Source: Hyphomonas sp.
GTDB lineage: Bacteria > Pseudomonadota > Alphaproteobacteria > Caulobacterales > Hyphomonadaceae
DNA: 64,000 nt
Assembly: GCF_016125515.1 (NCBI RefSeq)
Contig: NZ_WGLO01000008.1
Location: 186,001 to 250,000, forward strand
Reading direction: 5' to 3'
Shown here: in pieces, positions 20,726 through 29,805 of the stretch
How the letters are laid out: every line of letters starts with the position of its first letter
How positions within the stretch are numbered: position 1 is the stretch's first letter
Notes under the pieces: model-generated
What the model saw: the letters and a program-made list of their open reading frames with translations, nothing else
The model's database searches: none
Told to the model about the DNA's origin: nothing
Position numbers and translations under genes: made by a program

Positions 20726-20766
20726 GTCCGTATCTTCGATGGCATCGCAGGCCGAACGGGGAAAAT

Positions 20767-21189
20767 ATGACGGACAGCAAGCTTCCGAGCGGAATCGATC
20801 GGGTCGTCGGACAGCGAATCCGGTGGCGTCGCCGCGAGTTGAAGCTGACCCAGGAACGGCTGGGTGAACTCCTTGAGCTGACGTTCCAGCAAGTCCAGAA
20901 ATACGAGAAGGGTGTCAACCGAGTGTCGGCCGGGCGCCTCTATGAAATCGCCGGTGTGCTTGGCGTGCCGATCAGCTACTTCTTCGAAGGCGCGGAAGAG
21001 TTCCTGGATGCCGAACATGCAGAATTTGCCGAGGATGAGGACGAACCCCATGCCCCGGTGATGACGCCGGAAACGCTTGAGTTGATCTCGGCCTTCCACA
21101 AGATCGAAGACGTGTCGCTGCGTAAATCGCTGCTCAACACCGTGCGCGCGGCGGCTTCCGCCTTCGACAGTCGCTCCAGCGCCGACTGA
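20767..21189 (+). CDS. XRE-type helix-turn-helix regulator
   Basis: A 140-residue cytoplasmic DNA-binding protein with one Cro/C1-type domain at about residues 8-65 (VVGQRIRWRRRELKLTQERLGELL, then QVQKYEKGVNRVSAGRLYEIA). An acidic linker and a short helical C-terminus that may mediate dimerisation follow. It resembles the SinR/PraR-like regulators found next to lnt in many alphaproteobacteria. The ATG at 20767 starts exactly at the conserved domain; a longer in-frame reading overlaps lnt. In related genomes metK commonly follows, but here trmB does, after 11 bases. Target genes are unknown. Confidence 0.87.
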   Translation: MTDSKLPSGIDRVVGQRIRWRRRELKLTQERLGELLELTFQQVQKYEKGVNRVSAGRLYEIAGVLGVPISYFFEGAEEFLDAEHAEFAEDEDEPHAPVMTPETLELISAFHKIEDVSLRKSLLNTVRAAASAFDSRSSAD

Positions 21190-21200
21190 CGCGGCGCAAG

Positions 21201-21902
21201 ATGAACAACGCTGATCACAAGGACCTCAGGGATCGCCCGATCCGCACCTTCGGCCGTACCGGCGGGCGGGCGTTGTCGCCGCGTCAGCAGGCTCTGTTCG
21301 ACACGCGGCTCGATCACTGGCGCGTGCCTCCGCCGCTCCCAGCGCAATTTGCCCCGGACAGCCTCTTTGCGGGTGCGCCGCCCGTCTGGCTCGAGATCGG
21401 CTTTGGCGGCGGCGAACATCTGGTGGCGCAGGCCGGCGTGCATCCGGAGGTGGGCTTCATCGGCTGCGAACCCTTCGTCGAAGGTGTCGCCAAGGCGATT
21501 GCCGGGATCGAGGACAACCAGCTCGCCAATGTCCGACTTTGGCCGGATGATGCGCGCCTGTTGCTGGAGGCCCTCGCGCCGGCCTCGATTGCGCGGACCT
21601 TCATCCTGTTTCCGGATCCCTGGCCGAAACGGCGCCAGCAGAAACGCCGTCTGGTCCAGCCCGCTTTCCTGAATGCGCTCGCCCGCGTGCTGGCGCCGGG
21701 CGCTGCGGTGCGCTTTGCCACCGACGTGGCCAGCTATGCGGATGAGGCCTTGCTGGCCGTCCTCTCCAGCGGCCAGTTCGACTGGACGGCAGAGCGGGCC
21801 GATGACTGGCGCCTGGCGCCTGCGGATCATGTCACCACCCGCTACGAGACCAAGAAACTCGGGGATTGCGCGCCGGTCTTCCTGGATTTCCAGCGGCGCT
21901 GA
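21201..21902 (+). CDS. trmB: tRNA (guanine-N7-)-methyltransferase TrmB
   Basis: A 233-residue SAM-dependent enzyme that makes m7G46 in the tRNA variable loop. The SAM motif is EIGFGGGEHLVAQA near residue 64, and the family signature FPDPWPKRRQQKRRLVQP lies near 137. The C-terminal YETKKLGDCAPVFLDFQ is also typical. It is the last gene of the miaB operon; a new promoter for cspA follows within 15 bases of its stop. Confidence 0.94.
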   Translation: MNNADHKDLRDRPIRTFGRTGGRALSPRQQALFDTRLDHWRVPPPLPAQFAPDSLFAGAPPVWLEIGFGGGEHLVAQAGVHPEVGFIGCEPFVEGVAKAIAGIEDNQLANVRLWPDDARLLLEALAPASIARTFILFPDPWPKRRQQKRRLVQPAFLNALARVLAPGAAVRFATDVASYADEALLAVLSSGQFDWTAERADDWRLAPADHVTTRYETKKLGDCAPVFLDFQRR

Positions 21903-21916
21903 GCCTGTGGATAATC

Positions 21917-21947
21917 TTGACGATTTGGCCGTTTTATGCGCTTATAC
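21917..21947 (+). promoter_or_regulatory. Candidate cspA promoter
   Basis: TTGACG (21917-21922) and CTTATAC (21941-21947) are 18 bp apart in an AT-rich pocket right after trmB. This would put the transcript start near 21954 and give cspA a leader of about 135 bases, as is common for cold-shock genes. Confidence 0.55.
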
Positions 21948-21962
21948 CGACCATCGAAACCG

Positions 21963-21996
21963 GTCGGTCTGAATATCAAGACCCCGTCAGACCGAC
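21963..21996 (+). promoter_or_regulatory. Hairpin in the long cspA 5' leader
   Basis: GTCGGTCTG (21963-21971) pairs perfectly with CAGACCGAC (21988-21996) around a 16-base loop. The left arm could instead pair with ACCGACC at 21946-21952 (7 bp with 21962-21968). The upstream partner is transcribed only if the start site lies further upstream than predicted. A cold-responsive leader is plausible. Confidence 0.45.
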
Positions 21997-22088
21997 GGCA
22001 ATGACTTTCCCTCCTCCGCTTTCGATGGGCACCAGCCCGTCGCAATCCCGCGACTGCTGCGGCCCGGTAACGGTAAAGGAAGGCCATA

Positions 22089-22298
22089 ATGGCAACCGGA
22101 AAAGTTAAGTGGTTCAACGACCAAAAAGGTTTCGGCTTCATCAAGCCGGATGAAGGTGGTGCGGACGTTTTCGTTCACATTTCCGCCGTTGAGCGCTCTG
22201 GCCTGCGCACGCTCGCAGAAAACCAGGCCATCTCGTATGAGCTGCACAAGGACGAGCGCCGCGGCAAGACCTCGGCTGTGGATCTCAAGATCCTCTAA
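22089..22298 (+). CDS. cspA: Cold-shock domain protein (CspA family)
   Basis: A 69-residue single cold-shock domain that binds single-stranded RNA/DNA and melts mRNA structure. RNP1 is KGFGFI (residues 14-19) and RNP2 is VFVHIS (near 31). The start GTAAAGGAAGGCCATAATG has a good ribosome site. It has its own promoter, leader and strong terminator, so it is a monocistronic insertion between trmB and rimP. Whether it is cold-induced or constitutive cannot be told from the protein. Confidence 0.94.
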   Translation: MATGKVKWFNDQKGFGFIKPDEGGADVFVHISAVERSGLRTLAENQAISYELHKDERRGKTSAVDLKIL

Positions 22299-22325
22299 GC
22301 CTGTCGGCCCGCCAAGGTCAGGAAG

Positions 22326-22356
22326 CGGCGGTCCGGGAAACCGGGCCGCCGTTTTT
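22326..22356 (+). terminator. Rho-independent terminator of cspA
   Basis: An 11-bp GC stem (22326-22336 with 22341-22351, one G-T pair) is capped by a GAAA tetraloop and followed by TTTTT. It is 28 bases after the cspA stop. Confidence 0.9.
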
Positions 22357-22376
22357 CGTTTGGTTCAGCGCCCCCC

Positions 22377-22405
22377 TCGACATCGGGGCAAATCGCGACT
22401 ATCTA
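22377..22405 (+). promoter_or_regulatory. Candidate rimP operon promoter between two terminators
   Basis: TCGACA (22377-22382) and TATCTA (22400-22405) are 17 bp apart. The element lies in the 72-base island between the cspA terminator and a second terminator-like hairpin. If it is used, transcription starts near 22412 and immediately enters that hairpin. Confidence 0.4.
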
Positions 22406-22428
22406 GCCGCCAAGTCGAAATATATCGG

Positions 22429-22459
22429 CGGCGGGTCCGGAAACGGGTCCGCCGTTTTT
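22429..22459 (+). terminator. Terminator-like hairpin in the rimP leader (possible attenuator)
   Basis: An 11-bp stem (22429-22439 with 22444-22454) carries the same GAAA tetraloop and TTTTT tail as the cspA terminator, although the stems are not identical copies. It ends 26 bases before the rimP start codon. Since rimP has no other room for a promoter after it, it must be read through, which suggests attenuation of the rimP-nusA-infB operon. Confidence 0.75.
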
Positions 22460-22485
22460 CTTTATCCGGATTTGCCGCGCCGCGT

Positions 22486-23079
22486 ATGATTGCACTGACT
22501 GAACAGGAACGCCGCCTGCTGGACCTGCTCCGCCCCGTTGCGGAAGGGCTTGGTATGGAAATCGTGCGCCTGCGGGTCTCCGGAGGCCGGCGCCCGCACC
22601 TGCAGATCATGGCCGAGCGGGCAGGGGGCGCGCCGACCGATGTGGAAGACTGCGCCCGGCTCAGCCGCGCGGTGTCGCCGGTGCTGGAAGCCGAGGATCC
22701 GATTTCGGAGGCCTATATCCTCGAGGTCTCGACGCCCGGCATCGACCGGCCGTTGACCCGTCCGGGCGATTTTGCGCGCTGGATCGGCCACGCGGCCCGG
22801 ATCGAACTGGCGCGCCCGATTGATGGGCGCCGCCGGTTTACCGGCACCATCATGTCGGAAGACGAAGCCGGCGTGCATATCGAACTCGACGACGAGACCG
22901 AACTGGTCGCCGGCGTCCATGAAATGAGCCGGGCTAGCCTCGTGCTGACCGACGAATTGATCGAAGCGGCCCGCGCCAGCGGAAACCTGCCGCCCCAACC
23001 CGACGAAGACATGCTCGACGATTTTGAAATCGACGAGTCCGAAGACGAAACTGACGAAGAGACAGGAGATCTCCAATGA
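22486..23079 (+). CDS. rimP: Ribosome maturation factor RimP
   Basis: A 197-residue assembly factor for the 30S subunit. The N-terminal alpha/beta domain has MEIVRLRVSGGRRPHLQIMAE and the family segment EVSTPGIDRPL near residue 80; an SH3-like domain follows, and an acidic C-terminal tail (about 160-197) is typical. The ATG at 22486 gives the standard MIALTEQE start. No clear Shine-Dalgarno precedes it, only the attenuator-like hairpin. Its stop overlaps the nusA start (ATGA). Confidence 0.93.
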   Translation: MIALTEQERRLLDLLRPVAEGLGMEIVRLRVSGGRRPHLQIMAERAGGAPTDVEDCARLSRAVSPVLEAEDPISEAYILEVSTPGIDRPLTRPGDFARWIGHAARIELARPIDGRRRFTGTIMSEDEAGVHIELDDETELVAGVHEMSRASLVLTDELIEAARASGNLPPQPDEDMLDDFEIDESEDETDEETGDLQ

Positions 23080-24845
23080 CCACCGTAGGCGTATCCGCCA
23101 ACCGGCTCGAAATCCTCCAGATCGCGAAAGCGGTCGCGGAAGAGAAGTCGATCGACCAGCGCATCGTGATCGAAGCGATGCAGGAGGCTATCGAGAAAGC
23201 CGCCAAGGCAAAGTACGGTCAGGAGCACGACATCCGCGCCCGGATCGATCCCGCGACCGGCGAGCAGACGCTGTGGCGCGTGCAGACCGTGGTCGGCGAC
23301 GAAAACTTCGAAGACGAAGCCAAACAGCTGCGCCTGGCCGATGCCAAGAAGATCGATGTCACCCTCCAGATCGGCAGCGAACTGAAGGAAGAGCTTCCGC
23401 CCTTCGATTTCGGCCGTGTGGCGGCCCAGACCGCCAAGCAGGTGATCACGCAGAAAGTGCGCGATGCCGAGCGTGAACGTCAGTACAATGAGTACAAGGA
23501 CCGTGTCGGCGAAGTCATCAACGGCATCGTCAAGCGCGTCGAGTACGGCCACGTGATCGTTGATCTCGGCCGCGCTGAGGGCATCATTCGCCGCAATGAC
23601 GGTATCCCGCGCGAAAACTTCCAGCCGAACGACCGCGTCCGCGCCTATCTCTACAAGGTCAGCCGCGAGCTGAAAGGCCCGCAGATCTTCCTGTCGCGCG
23701 CCGCGCCGGACTTCATGCGCAAGCTGTTCGCCCAGGAAGTGCCGGAAGTCTATGAAGGCGTGATCCAGATCAAGGCCTGCGCCCGCGACCCGGGCAGCCG
23801 CGCCAAGATCGGCGTGATCTCCAACGATTCCTCGATCGATCCGGTCGGCGCCTGTGTCGGTATGCGCGGTGCGCGCGTCCAGGCCGTTGTCGGCGAACTG
23901 TCGGGCGAGAAGATCGACATCATTCCGTGGAACAATGACGCCGCCACGTTCATTGTGAACGCACTGCAGCCGGCCGAAGTGTCGAAAGTGGTACTCGATG
24001 AAGACGAGCGCCGCGTCGAGGTTGTGGTTGCGGACGACCAATTCCCGCTGGCTATCGGCCGGCGCGGCCAGAACGTCCGTCTTGCCTCCCAGCTCACCGG
24101 TTGGCAGATCGACCTGATCACCGAGTCGTCGGATTCGGAGCGCTACCAGAAAGAGTTCCAGGAGCGTACCGACCTGTTCATGAAAGCTCTGGATGCGGAC
24201 GAAACGCTCGCCCAGCTCCTCGCTTCGGAAGGCTTCGAATCGGTCGAAGAGATCGCCTTTGTTGCGCCGGAAGACTTCATCACCATTGAAGGCTTCGACA
24301 AGGATGTGGCCGAAGAGCTGCAGGAACGCGCCCGCGAGTTCCTTGACCGTGTCGCCGCCGAGAACGATGCCAAGCGCCGTGAACTCGGCGTGGAAGATGC
24401 GGTGATGGAACTCGAAGGCATGACGCCCGCATTCGCCGTGAAGCTCGGCCAGGAAGGCGTGAAGACGGTGGAAGACGTCGCCGGCCTCGTGCCCGACGAT
24501 ATCACCGGCTATCGCGAGCCCGGTCCGGACGGCAAACCGGTCTGGGTCGAGGGCATCCTGAAGAAGGGCGAAATGCGCAAGGACGACGCCCAGATGTTCA
24601 TCATGAAGGCACGCGTCCTCGCGGGCTGGATCGAACAGGAAGCGATCGACGCGATGCTCGCCGAACAGGCCAGCACCGAAGGCGCGGCACCGGAGCTGAC
24701 GGAAGAGGAGCGCGCGCTCCTCGCCCTCGGCGAACTGGGCAACAATGACGACGACGACACCGACGCCCTTGCAGAGGAACTCGGTATCGACCTGGCAGAC
24801 CTGCAGACGGAGGGCGGCGATGAAGAAGCCGTACCCGAGCAGTGA
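23076..24845 (+). CDS. nusA: Transcription termination/antitermination factor NusA
   Basis: A 589-residue RNA polymerase-binding factor acting in pausing, termination and rRNA antitermination. The order is N-terminal polymerase-binding domain (1-125), S1 domain (about 135-200, GEVINGIVKRVEYGHVIVDL), two KH domains (about 200-345, GACVGMRGARVQAV and AIGRRGQNVRLA), and acidic helix-hairpin repeats ending in a very acidic tail. It overlaps rimP by 4 bases. NusA is a natural candidate to act on the hairpin upstream of rimP, as leader control of this operon by NusA is known in E. coli. Confidence 0.96.
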   Translation: MTTVGVSANRLEILQIAKAVAEEKSIDQRIVIEAMQEAIEKAAKAKYGQEHDIRARIDPATGEQTLWRVQTVVGDENFEDEAKQLRLADAKKIDVTLQIGSELKEELPPFDFGRVAAQTAKQVITQKVRDAERERQYNEYKDRVGEVINGIVKRVEYGHVIVDLGRAEGIIRRNDGIPRENFQPNDRVRAYLYKVSRELKGPQIFLSRAAPDFMRKLFAQEVPEVYEGVIQIKACARDPGSRAKIGVISNDSSIDPVGACVGMRGARVQAVVGELSGEKIDIIPWNNDAATFIVNALQPAEVSKVVLDEDERRVEVVVADDQFPLAIGRRGQNVRLASQLTGWQIDLITESSDSERYQKEFQERTDLFMKALDADETLAQLLASEGFESVEEIAFVAPEDFITIEGFDKDVAEELQERAREFLDRVAAENDAKRRELGVEDAVMELEGMTPAFAVKLGQEGVKTVEDVAGLVPDDITGYREPGPDGKPVWVEGILKKGEMRKDDAQMFIMKARVLAGWIEQEAIDAMLAEQASTEGAAPELTEEERALLALGELGNNDDDDTDALAEELGIDLADLQTEGGDEEAVPEQ

Positions 24846-25503
24846 ACCGGGTCTGATCCCCGACAATGAAATGGACAGCGACGGCGATGCTTCGGCATCG
24901 CCGGAGCGTCAGTGCGCGGTCACGCGGGAGCGCCTTCCCAAGGAGGCGATGCTCCGCTTTGTTCTGTCGCCGGACAATGTCGTAACGCCCGATCTTGCCG
25001 CCCGGCTGCCCGGACGCGGCGTCTGGGTCACGGCCGAGCGCCGGCATGTCGATACGGCCGCCGCAAAGGGCGCATTCGCGCGCGGGTTCAAGTCGGCCGT
25101 CACCGTGCCGCCAGACCTGTCGGACCTTACCGAACGCCTTCTTCTGAAGCGCTGCATCGAGCTCCTCGGCCTTGCCCGCAAGGCGGGGCAGGCGATCCAG
25201 GGCCACGACCAGGTGCGCGATGTCCTGCGCAATGAAGAGCCCGCCTTCCTGCTGGAAGCATCAGACGGGGCCGAGGATGGCCGCAAGAAGGTGTATTTTC
25301 TGGCGAAAGCCATATATAGCGCCGTGAAAGTGGCCGGAGCGCTCAACTCTCAGGAATTGGGCATGGCTTTCGGACGCGACCGTGTGATACACGGCCTCGT
25401 CCGTCGTGGTGCCATCGCGAAGAACTGGGAGACGGCCTATCGGCGTCTTGTCGGTTTTCGCCTGGCGCCGGAACTTGACTGGTTCCCAGAACCGGAACGG
25501 TAA
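24820..25503 (+). CDS. YlxR (DUF448) / L7Ae-like RNA-binding protein
   Basis: A 227-residue protein in the usual alphaproteobacterial two-domain form. A YlxR domain (about 25-100, CAVTRERLPKEAMLRFVLSPD, GRGVWVTA) is followed by an L7Ae/L30e-like RNA-binding domain (about 110-210, LLGLARKAGQAIQGHDQV). Its function is unproven but it always sits between nusA and infB. The start at 24820 has GGAGGGCGGCG upstream and overlaps the end of nusA by 26 bases. Confidence 0.88.
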   Translation: MKKPYPSSEPGLIPDNEMDSDGDASASPERQCAVTRERLPKEAMLRFVLSPDNVVTPDLAARLPGRGVWVTAERRHVDTAAAKGAFARGFKSAVTVPPDLSDLTERLLLKRCIELLGLARKAGQAIQGHDQVRDVLRNEEPAFLLEASDGAEDGRKKVYFLAKAIYSAVKVAGALNSQELGMAFGRDRVIHGLVRRGAIAKNWETAYRRLVGFRLAPELDWFPEPER

Positions 25504-25558
25504 CGAAATCATGCCGGACGCATGGGCGGCCCGGCCAAGACTGTGATATGTAGGACGA

Positions 25559-28117
25559 ATGAGCGATAACAACGATCAAGGCAATTCCGGTGGGCGCAAG
25601 CCGCTTACCGTCGTGCGGAAAACCTCCGGCACGGTGAAGCAGAGTTTCAGCCACGGCCGCTCCAAGCAGGTTGTGGTCGAAACGAAGAAGCGCCGTCCCG
25701 TCACCGCTGGCGGGGCGCCTGCGTCCGGCCAGCCTGCGGAGGCTGAGGCGCCGGCCAGCGAGTCGATGGAGGCCAAGCTCGTTGCGCTCGCCTCCAAGCT
25801 CGGCATCACCGTCGCCGAGCTGAAGGCCCGCCAGAAGGTGCTTGAGCAGCGCAAGGCTGAAGAAGCCGCGCGCGCCAAGGATGCCGAGAAGGAAAAGGCC
25901 GCCCAGGACCGTCTGCGCACCGAGCAGGAGCGCAAGGCCATGGAAGGCCGCGAACGCGAAGAGGCCGAAGCCCGCCGCAAGGCCGAGGAAGAAGCCCGCA
26001 AGGCCGCTGAGGCTGCTGCCGCCGCACAGCCGGTCGAGCGCGCCGCCAGCCCGCGTCCGCGCGCTGCTGCCGCCGTGCCGGCCGCCTCTGCGCCGGTCGA
26101 GGATGAAGATGCCGGCCGCGTCAAGCGGGGCGGCAAGGTTGCCAAGGATGATCGCGCCGGCGGTGACCGGGCCCGCGAAGCGGCTGCCCGCAGCCGTGAT
26201 ACCGGCGAACGCCGCCGTGGCAAGCTGACCATCGCATCGGCGCTCGGCGACGATGCCGACCGTCAGCGCTCGCTCGCCTCTGTGCGCCGTGCCCGCGAAC
26301 GCGAACGCGAACGCAAGATGGGTGGCGCGGGTGACCGTGAGAAAGTCTCGATCGAAGTCACCTTGCCGGAAACCATCACGCTGCAGGATCTCGCCCAGCG
26401 CATGAACGAACGCGTCGCCGACGTCGTGAAGTTCATGTTCAAGCAGGGCGAAATGCTGCGCGGCAACGATATCGTCGATGCTGATACCGCAGAGCTGATC
26501 GCGGCCGAGTTCGGCCACACCGTGAAGCGCGTGTCGGAAGCCGACGTCGAGATCGGTCTCGAAGGCGAGGCCGATGATGAGGGCGAATTGCAGCCGCGTC
26601 CGCCGATCGTGACCATCATGGGCCACGTCGACCACGGCAAGACCTCGCTGCTCGACGCCCTGCGCAAGACCGATGTTGTCTCCGGCGAAGCCGGCGGCAT
26701 CACGCAGCATATCGGTGCCTACCAGGTCCAGCTGAAATCCGGCGAACGCATCACCTTCCTCGACACACCGGGTCACGCGGCCTTCACGGCGATGCGCGCC
26801 CGCGGCGCGAACGCCACCGACATCGCGGTGCTCGTGGTTGCGGCGGATGACTCGATCATGCCGCAGACGGTGGAATCCATCAATCACGCCAAGGCGGCCG
26901 GTGTGCCGATCATCGTGGCGGTCACCAAGACCGACCTGCATGATGCCAACCCGGAAAAAGTGCTCACAGACCTCCTGCAGCACGACATCCAGGTCGAAGC
27001 CATGGGCGGCGCGACGCAGGCTGTGAAAGTCTCGTCGAAAACCGGCGCGGGCCTTGATGACCTGACCGATGCCATCACGCTGCAGGCCGAGATCCTCGAA
27101 CTGAAGGCCAACCCCCACCGGGCTGCCGACGGTGTCGTGATCGAATCCAAGCTCGACAAGGGCCGCGGCCCGGTCGCCACCGTGCTCATCAAGCGCGGCA
27201 CCCTGAAACGCGGCGACATCGTCGTGGCCGGCGCCCAGTGGGGCAAGGTGCGCGCACTCGTCGACGAGCGCGGCCAACAGCTCGGCGAAGCCGGCCCGTC
27301 GCTTCCGGTGGAAGTGCTGGGTCTAGATGGCGCGCCCGATCCGGGCGAGGCCCTCGTCGTGGTCGACAGCGAATCGCGTGCCCGGGAGATCACGGAATAC
27401 CGTGCCCGGACGAAACGCCAGATTGCCGGCAATGCCGGTGTGGCCGCCCGCGTCTCGCTCGACCAGCTGCTCAGCCGCCTCAAGGATGGTGCTGTCGAAA
27501 CCCGCGAACTGCCGATCGTGCTCAAGGCCGACGTGCAGGGTTCTGTCGAGGCCATCTCGATGTCGCTGGACAAGATCTCGACCGAGGAAGTCCGCGGACG
27601 TGTCGTCCACGGCGCTGTTGGCGGGATTTCCGAATCCGATGTCCTGCTGGCCAAGTCGTCGAGCGCGCCGATCTTCGCGTTCAACGTCCGCGCCAACAAG
27701 CAGGCCCGCGACCTCGCCGAGCGGGAAGGCGTGGAAATCCGCTACTATTCGGTGATCTACGACCTGATCGACGACGTCAAAGCGACCCTGTCGGGGATGC
27801 TGGCGCCCGAGAAGCGCGAAACCTTCCTTGGCTATGCCGACATCCTCGAGGTCTTCAACATCACGAAGACGGGTAAGGTCGCCGGTTGCCGGATTTCCGA
27901 AGGCAAGGTGCTTCGCGGTTGCGGTGTGCGCCTGCTGCGCGACAACGTGGTTATCCACGAAGGCCGCCTGAAAACGCTGAAGCGCTTCAAGGATGAGGTG
28001 ACCGAAGTGAACGCGGGCATGGAATGCGGCATGGCCTTCGAGCGCTACGAAGACATTCGCGTCGGCGACAAGATTGAATGCTTCCAGGTAGAGGAAATTG
28101 CAAGGACACTCGCTTAA
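25559..28117 (+). CDS. infB: Translation initiation factor IF-2
   Basis: An 852-residue GTPase that places initiator tRNA on the 30S subunit. A charged, Ala/Arg/Glu-rich N-terminal region with long helices (about 60-260) precedes the IF2_N domain. The G domain follows, with GHVDHGKT at residues 355-362, DTPGHAAF and TKTD, then domains II, III and IV (initiator tRNA binding). Length and order are normal. It is preceded by a 55-base gap after the YlxR gene. Confidence 0.97.
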   Translation: MSDNNDQGNSGGRKPLTVVRKTSGTVKQSFSHGRSKQVVVETKKRRPVTAGGAPASGQPAEAEAPASESMEAKLVALASKLGITVAELKARQKVLEQRKAEEAARAKDAEKEKAAQDRLRTEQERKAMEGREREEAEARRKAEEEARKAAEAAAAAQPVERAASPRPRAAAAVPAASAPVEDEDAGRVKRGGKVAKDDRAGGDRAREAAARSRDTGERRRGKLTIASALGDDADRQRSLASVRRARERERERKMGGAGDREKVSIEVTLPETITLQDLAQRMNERVADVVKFMFKQGEMLRGNDIVDADTAELIAAEFGHTVKRVSEADVEIGLEGEADDEGELQPRPPIVTIMGHVDHGKTSLLDALRKTDVVSGEAGGITQHIGAYQVQLKSGERITFLDTPGHAAFTAMRARGANATDIAVLVVAADDSIMPQTVESINHAKAAGVPIIVAVTKTDLHDANPEKVLTDLLQHDIQVEAMGGATQAVKVSSKTGAGLDDLTDAITLQAEILELKANPHRAADGVVIESKLDKGRGPVATVLIKRGTLKRGDIVVAGAQWGKVRALVDERGQQLGEAGPSLPVEVLGLDGAPDPGEALVVVDSESRAREITEYRARTKRQIAGNAGVAARVSLDQLLSRLKDGAVETRELPIVLKADVQGSVEAISMSLDKISTEEVRGRVVHGAVGGISESDVLLAKSSSAPIFAFNVRANKQARDLAEREGVEIRYYSVIYDLIDDVKATLSGMLAPEKRETFLGYADILEVFNITKTGKVAGCRISEGKVLRGCGVRLLRDNVVIHEGRLKTLKRFKDEVTEVNAGMECGMAFERYEDIRVGDKIECFQVEEIARTLA

Positions 28118-28127
28118 TCTCTTCCGG

Positions 28128-28655
28128 ATGAGCGAGTTACTTTCAGTTTCCGGGCGGCTGAAAAGCCGCGATTTAAAGCGTCTGATCCGGCTGAGCCGGA
28201 GCGGGACCGTCGGGCCGACCACGCTGTACTATGCCGGCCTCACGGCGCCGATCATCTCGGCCAGCGTGGCCCTGCTCGCCCAGGATACGGCCCGCTCGCT
28301 GGGCTGGGACGCCTATTCCCAGATGATGACCTCGGCAAGCCTGGCCGTGTTCGCTGGCATCACCTGGTATGTGATCTTCATGCGCTGGTCCTACCGCCAC
28401 CGCCCGGGCCGGGGCACCGAGAGCAGCCACGAGACAAGCGTGGAGGCCTCGCCGGAGGGGCTGGTCGTGCGCCGGGGCGCGGTCGAGACCCGGATTGCCT
28501 GGGACGGTGTGCGCAAAGTGTCATCCAACAACGGACACCTTGCAGTGTTTGTGGAGGGCGCCGATATGCTGATCATCCCGGACGACTGGTTTGGGCGCGA
28601 TTCCGCGCGCTGCGCCGCGTTCAAAGACTATGTGACCGCAAAGGTGAGCCGCTGA
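28128..28655 (+). CDS. Small membrane protein with PH/YcxB-like domain
   Basis: A 175-residue protein I cannot assign to a characterised gene. Two hydrophobic helices (about 45-65 LYYAGLTAPIISASVALLA and 75-95 LAVFAGITWYVIFM) are followed by a soluble C-terminal part (about 105-170). The pattern EASPEGLVVRRGAVETRIAWDGVRKV is that of YcxB-like/PH-type beta domains. The ATG at 28128, ten bases after infB, is preferred to an upstream start that overlaps infB. Its stop overlaps the rbfA start (TGATG), so it is part of the operon although it is not a usual member. Confidence 0.75.
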   Translation: MSELLSVSGRLKSRDLKRLIRLSRSGTVGPTTLYYAGLTAPIISASVALLAQDTARSLGWDAYSQMMTSASLAVFAGITWYVIFMRWSYRHRPGRGTESSHETSVEASPEGLVVRRGAVETRIAWDGVRKVSSNNGHLAVFVEGADMLIIPDDWFGRDSARCAAFKDYVTAKVSR

Positions 28656-29056
28656 TGGCCCGCAAGACTTCCACACCCGGCCTTCCGTCGCAGCGCCAGC
28701 TGCGCGCCGGGGAAATCATTCGCCACGCCCTGGCCGAGCTGATCGCCCGCGAGGATTTCCGCGATCCTGAACTGGCCGGTGTGCTGGTGACGGTCGGCGA
28801 AGTGCGCTGCTCGCCGGACCTGAAGCGTGCCAATATCTTCGTCACGCCGCTCGGTGACGATACGGAGGAAGGCCGCCAGAAACTCGCGGCGGCCCTGAAC
28901 CGGGCGTCGGCTTTCCTGAGGGGCCGTTTGGGGCGCGAAATCGAGCTGAAATTCACGCCCGAGCTGCATTTCATCGCCGACAAATCGTATGATGAAGCCA
29001 CCGCCATCGACCGGCTGCTGGCCGATCCGCGCGTGCGCCGCGACGTCGAAGGCTGA
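28655..29056 (+). CDS. rbfA: Ribosome-binding factor A
   Basis: A 133-residue KH-type protein that helps mature the 30S subunit and binds near helix 1 of 16S rRNA. Typical segments are SQRQLRAGEIIRHALAELIARE and LTPELHFIADKSYDEA-like FTPELHFIADKSYDEA. The start overlaps the preceding stop by one base. It appears to be the last gene of the rimP operon as visible here, since truB is displaced by three inserted genes. Confidence 0.94.
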   Translation: MARKTSTPGLPSQRQLRAGEIIRHALAELIAREDFRDPELAGVLVTVGEVRCSPDLKRANIFVTPLGDDTEEGRQKLAAALNRASAFLRGRLGREIELKFTPELHFIADKSYDEATAIDRLLADPRVRRDVEG

Positions 29057-29161
29057 CGCCGGCGCAGCTTTTGCCGCGTTTCTGCCTTGATGCTTTGTCA
29101 TTTGACAGGGGCTCGCCCACTTCCGAGAGGGAGACTGGGCAGAAAGCCGGGGATTTAGGGC

Positions 29162-29785
29162 ATGCAACGCCAGACGATTGATGAAGAAGGTGCGCGCCAG
29201 GGCGAAGTGTCCGCCGCATCGCTGCAATTGGGCGACGACACGATCGCCATTCGCCGCATCGCGACAATGAGTGTGGAGCGCCACGAGTTCTTCCCGTGGG
29301 ACACGCCGGCCAATCGCAAGACCCAGAGCGTTTACGCTACCGCCTGCGTCGGTTTCCTGTTCTTCGGCCTTGTCGGCGTCGCCGCCTGGGCCGTAATGTC
29401 GGGCAATCCGGAAGCGGGCGTCCTCGCCCTGATGACCGGGGCCTTCCTAATGCTGGTCGGCCTCTTCCTCGGCACGCGGGCGGCGATGATCGCCATGCGG
29501 CTGAAGAAGAAGGAGCCCTATTACCGTCTGCTGATCGGCACGTCGGACGGGCGCCAGATCCCGCTGGTCGACAACAACCGGGAAGTCCTGGTGAAGATCC
29601 GCGATGTCATCCGTCACAAGATGGACACCGGCGACACGACGGTCACCGGCGATTTCGATCTCAACATTGACAGCGTGAACCTTCGCCTGCCGCGCGGTGC
29701 GGCCACGGCTGCCAGCCCGCGCGTCGTCATTCCGCCGCCGGTCGAGGATGACGACGACCTCCTGGATCCCAAGACGGTTTCCTGA
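29162..29785 (+). CDS. DUF6232-like membrane protein
   Basis: A 207-residue protein of unknown function. A short N-terminal domain (1-45, DDTIAIRRIATMSVERHEFFP) resembles the beginning of DUF6232 proteins. Two membrane helices follow (about 58-80 and 85-107), then a cytoplasmic part with LLIGTSDGRQIPLVDNNREVLVKIRDVI. It stands between rbfA and the convergent ohr gene, inside what is normally a continuous rbfA-truB region. The 105-base gap in front contains a TTGACA at 29102 without a matching -10. Confidence 0.65.
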   Translation: MQRQTIDEEGARQGEVSAASLQLGDDTIAIRRIATMSVERHEFFPWDTPANRKTQSVYATACVGFLFFGLVGVAAWAVMSGNPEAGVLALMTGAFLMLVGLFLGTRAAMIAMRLKKKEPYYRLLIGTSDGRQIPLVDNNREVLVKIRDVIRHKMDTGDTTVTGDFDLNIDSVNLRLPRGAATAASPRVVIPPPVEDDDDLLDPKTVS

Positions 29786-29805
29786 GGCCGCCGCCAAAAC
29801 CCGGG

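Noticed and set aside
22713-24866. Long minus-strand open frame over nusA
   Set aside because: Antisense shadow of rimP, nusA and ylxR. The real genes on the plus strand have intact family motifs throughout.
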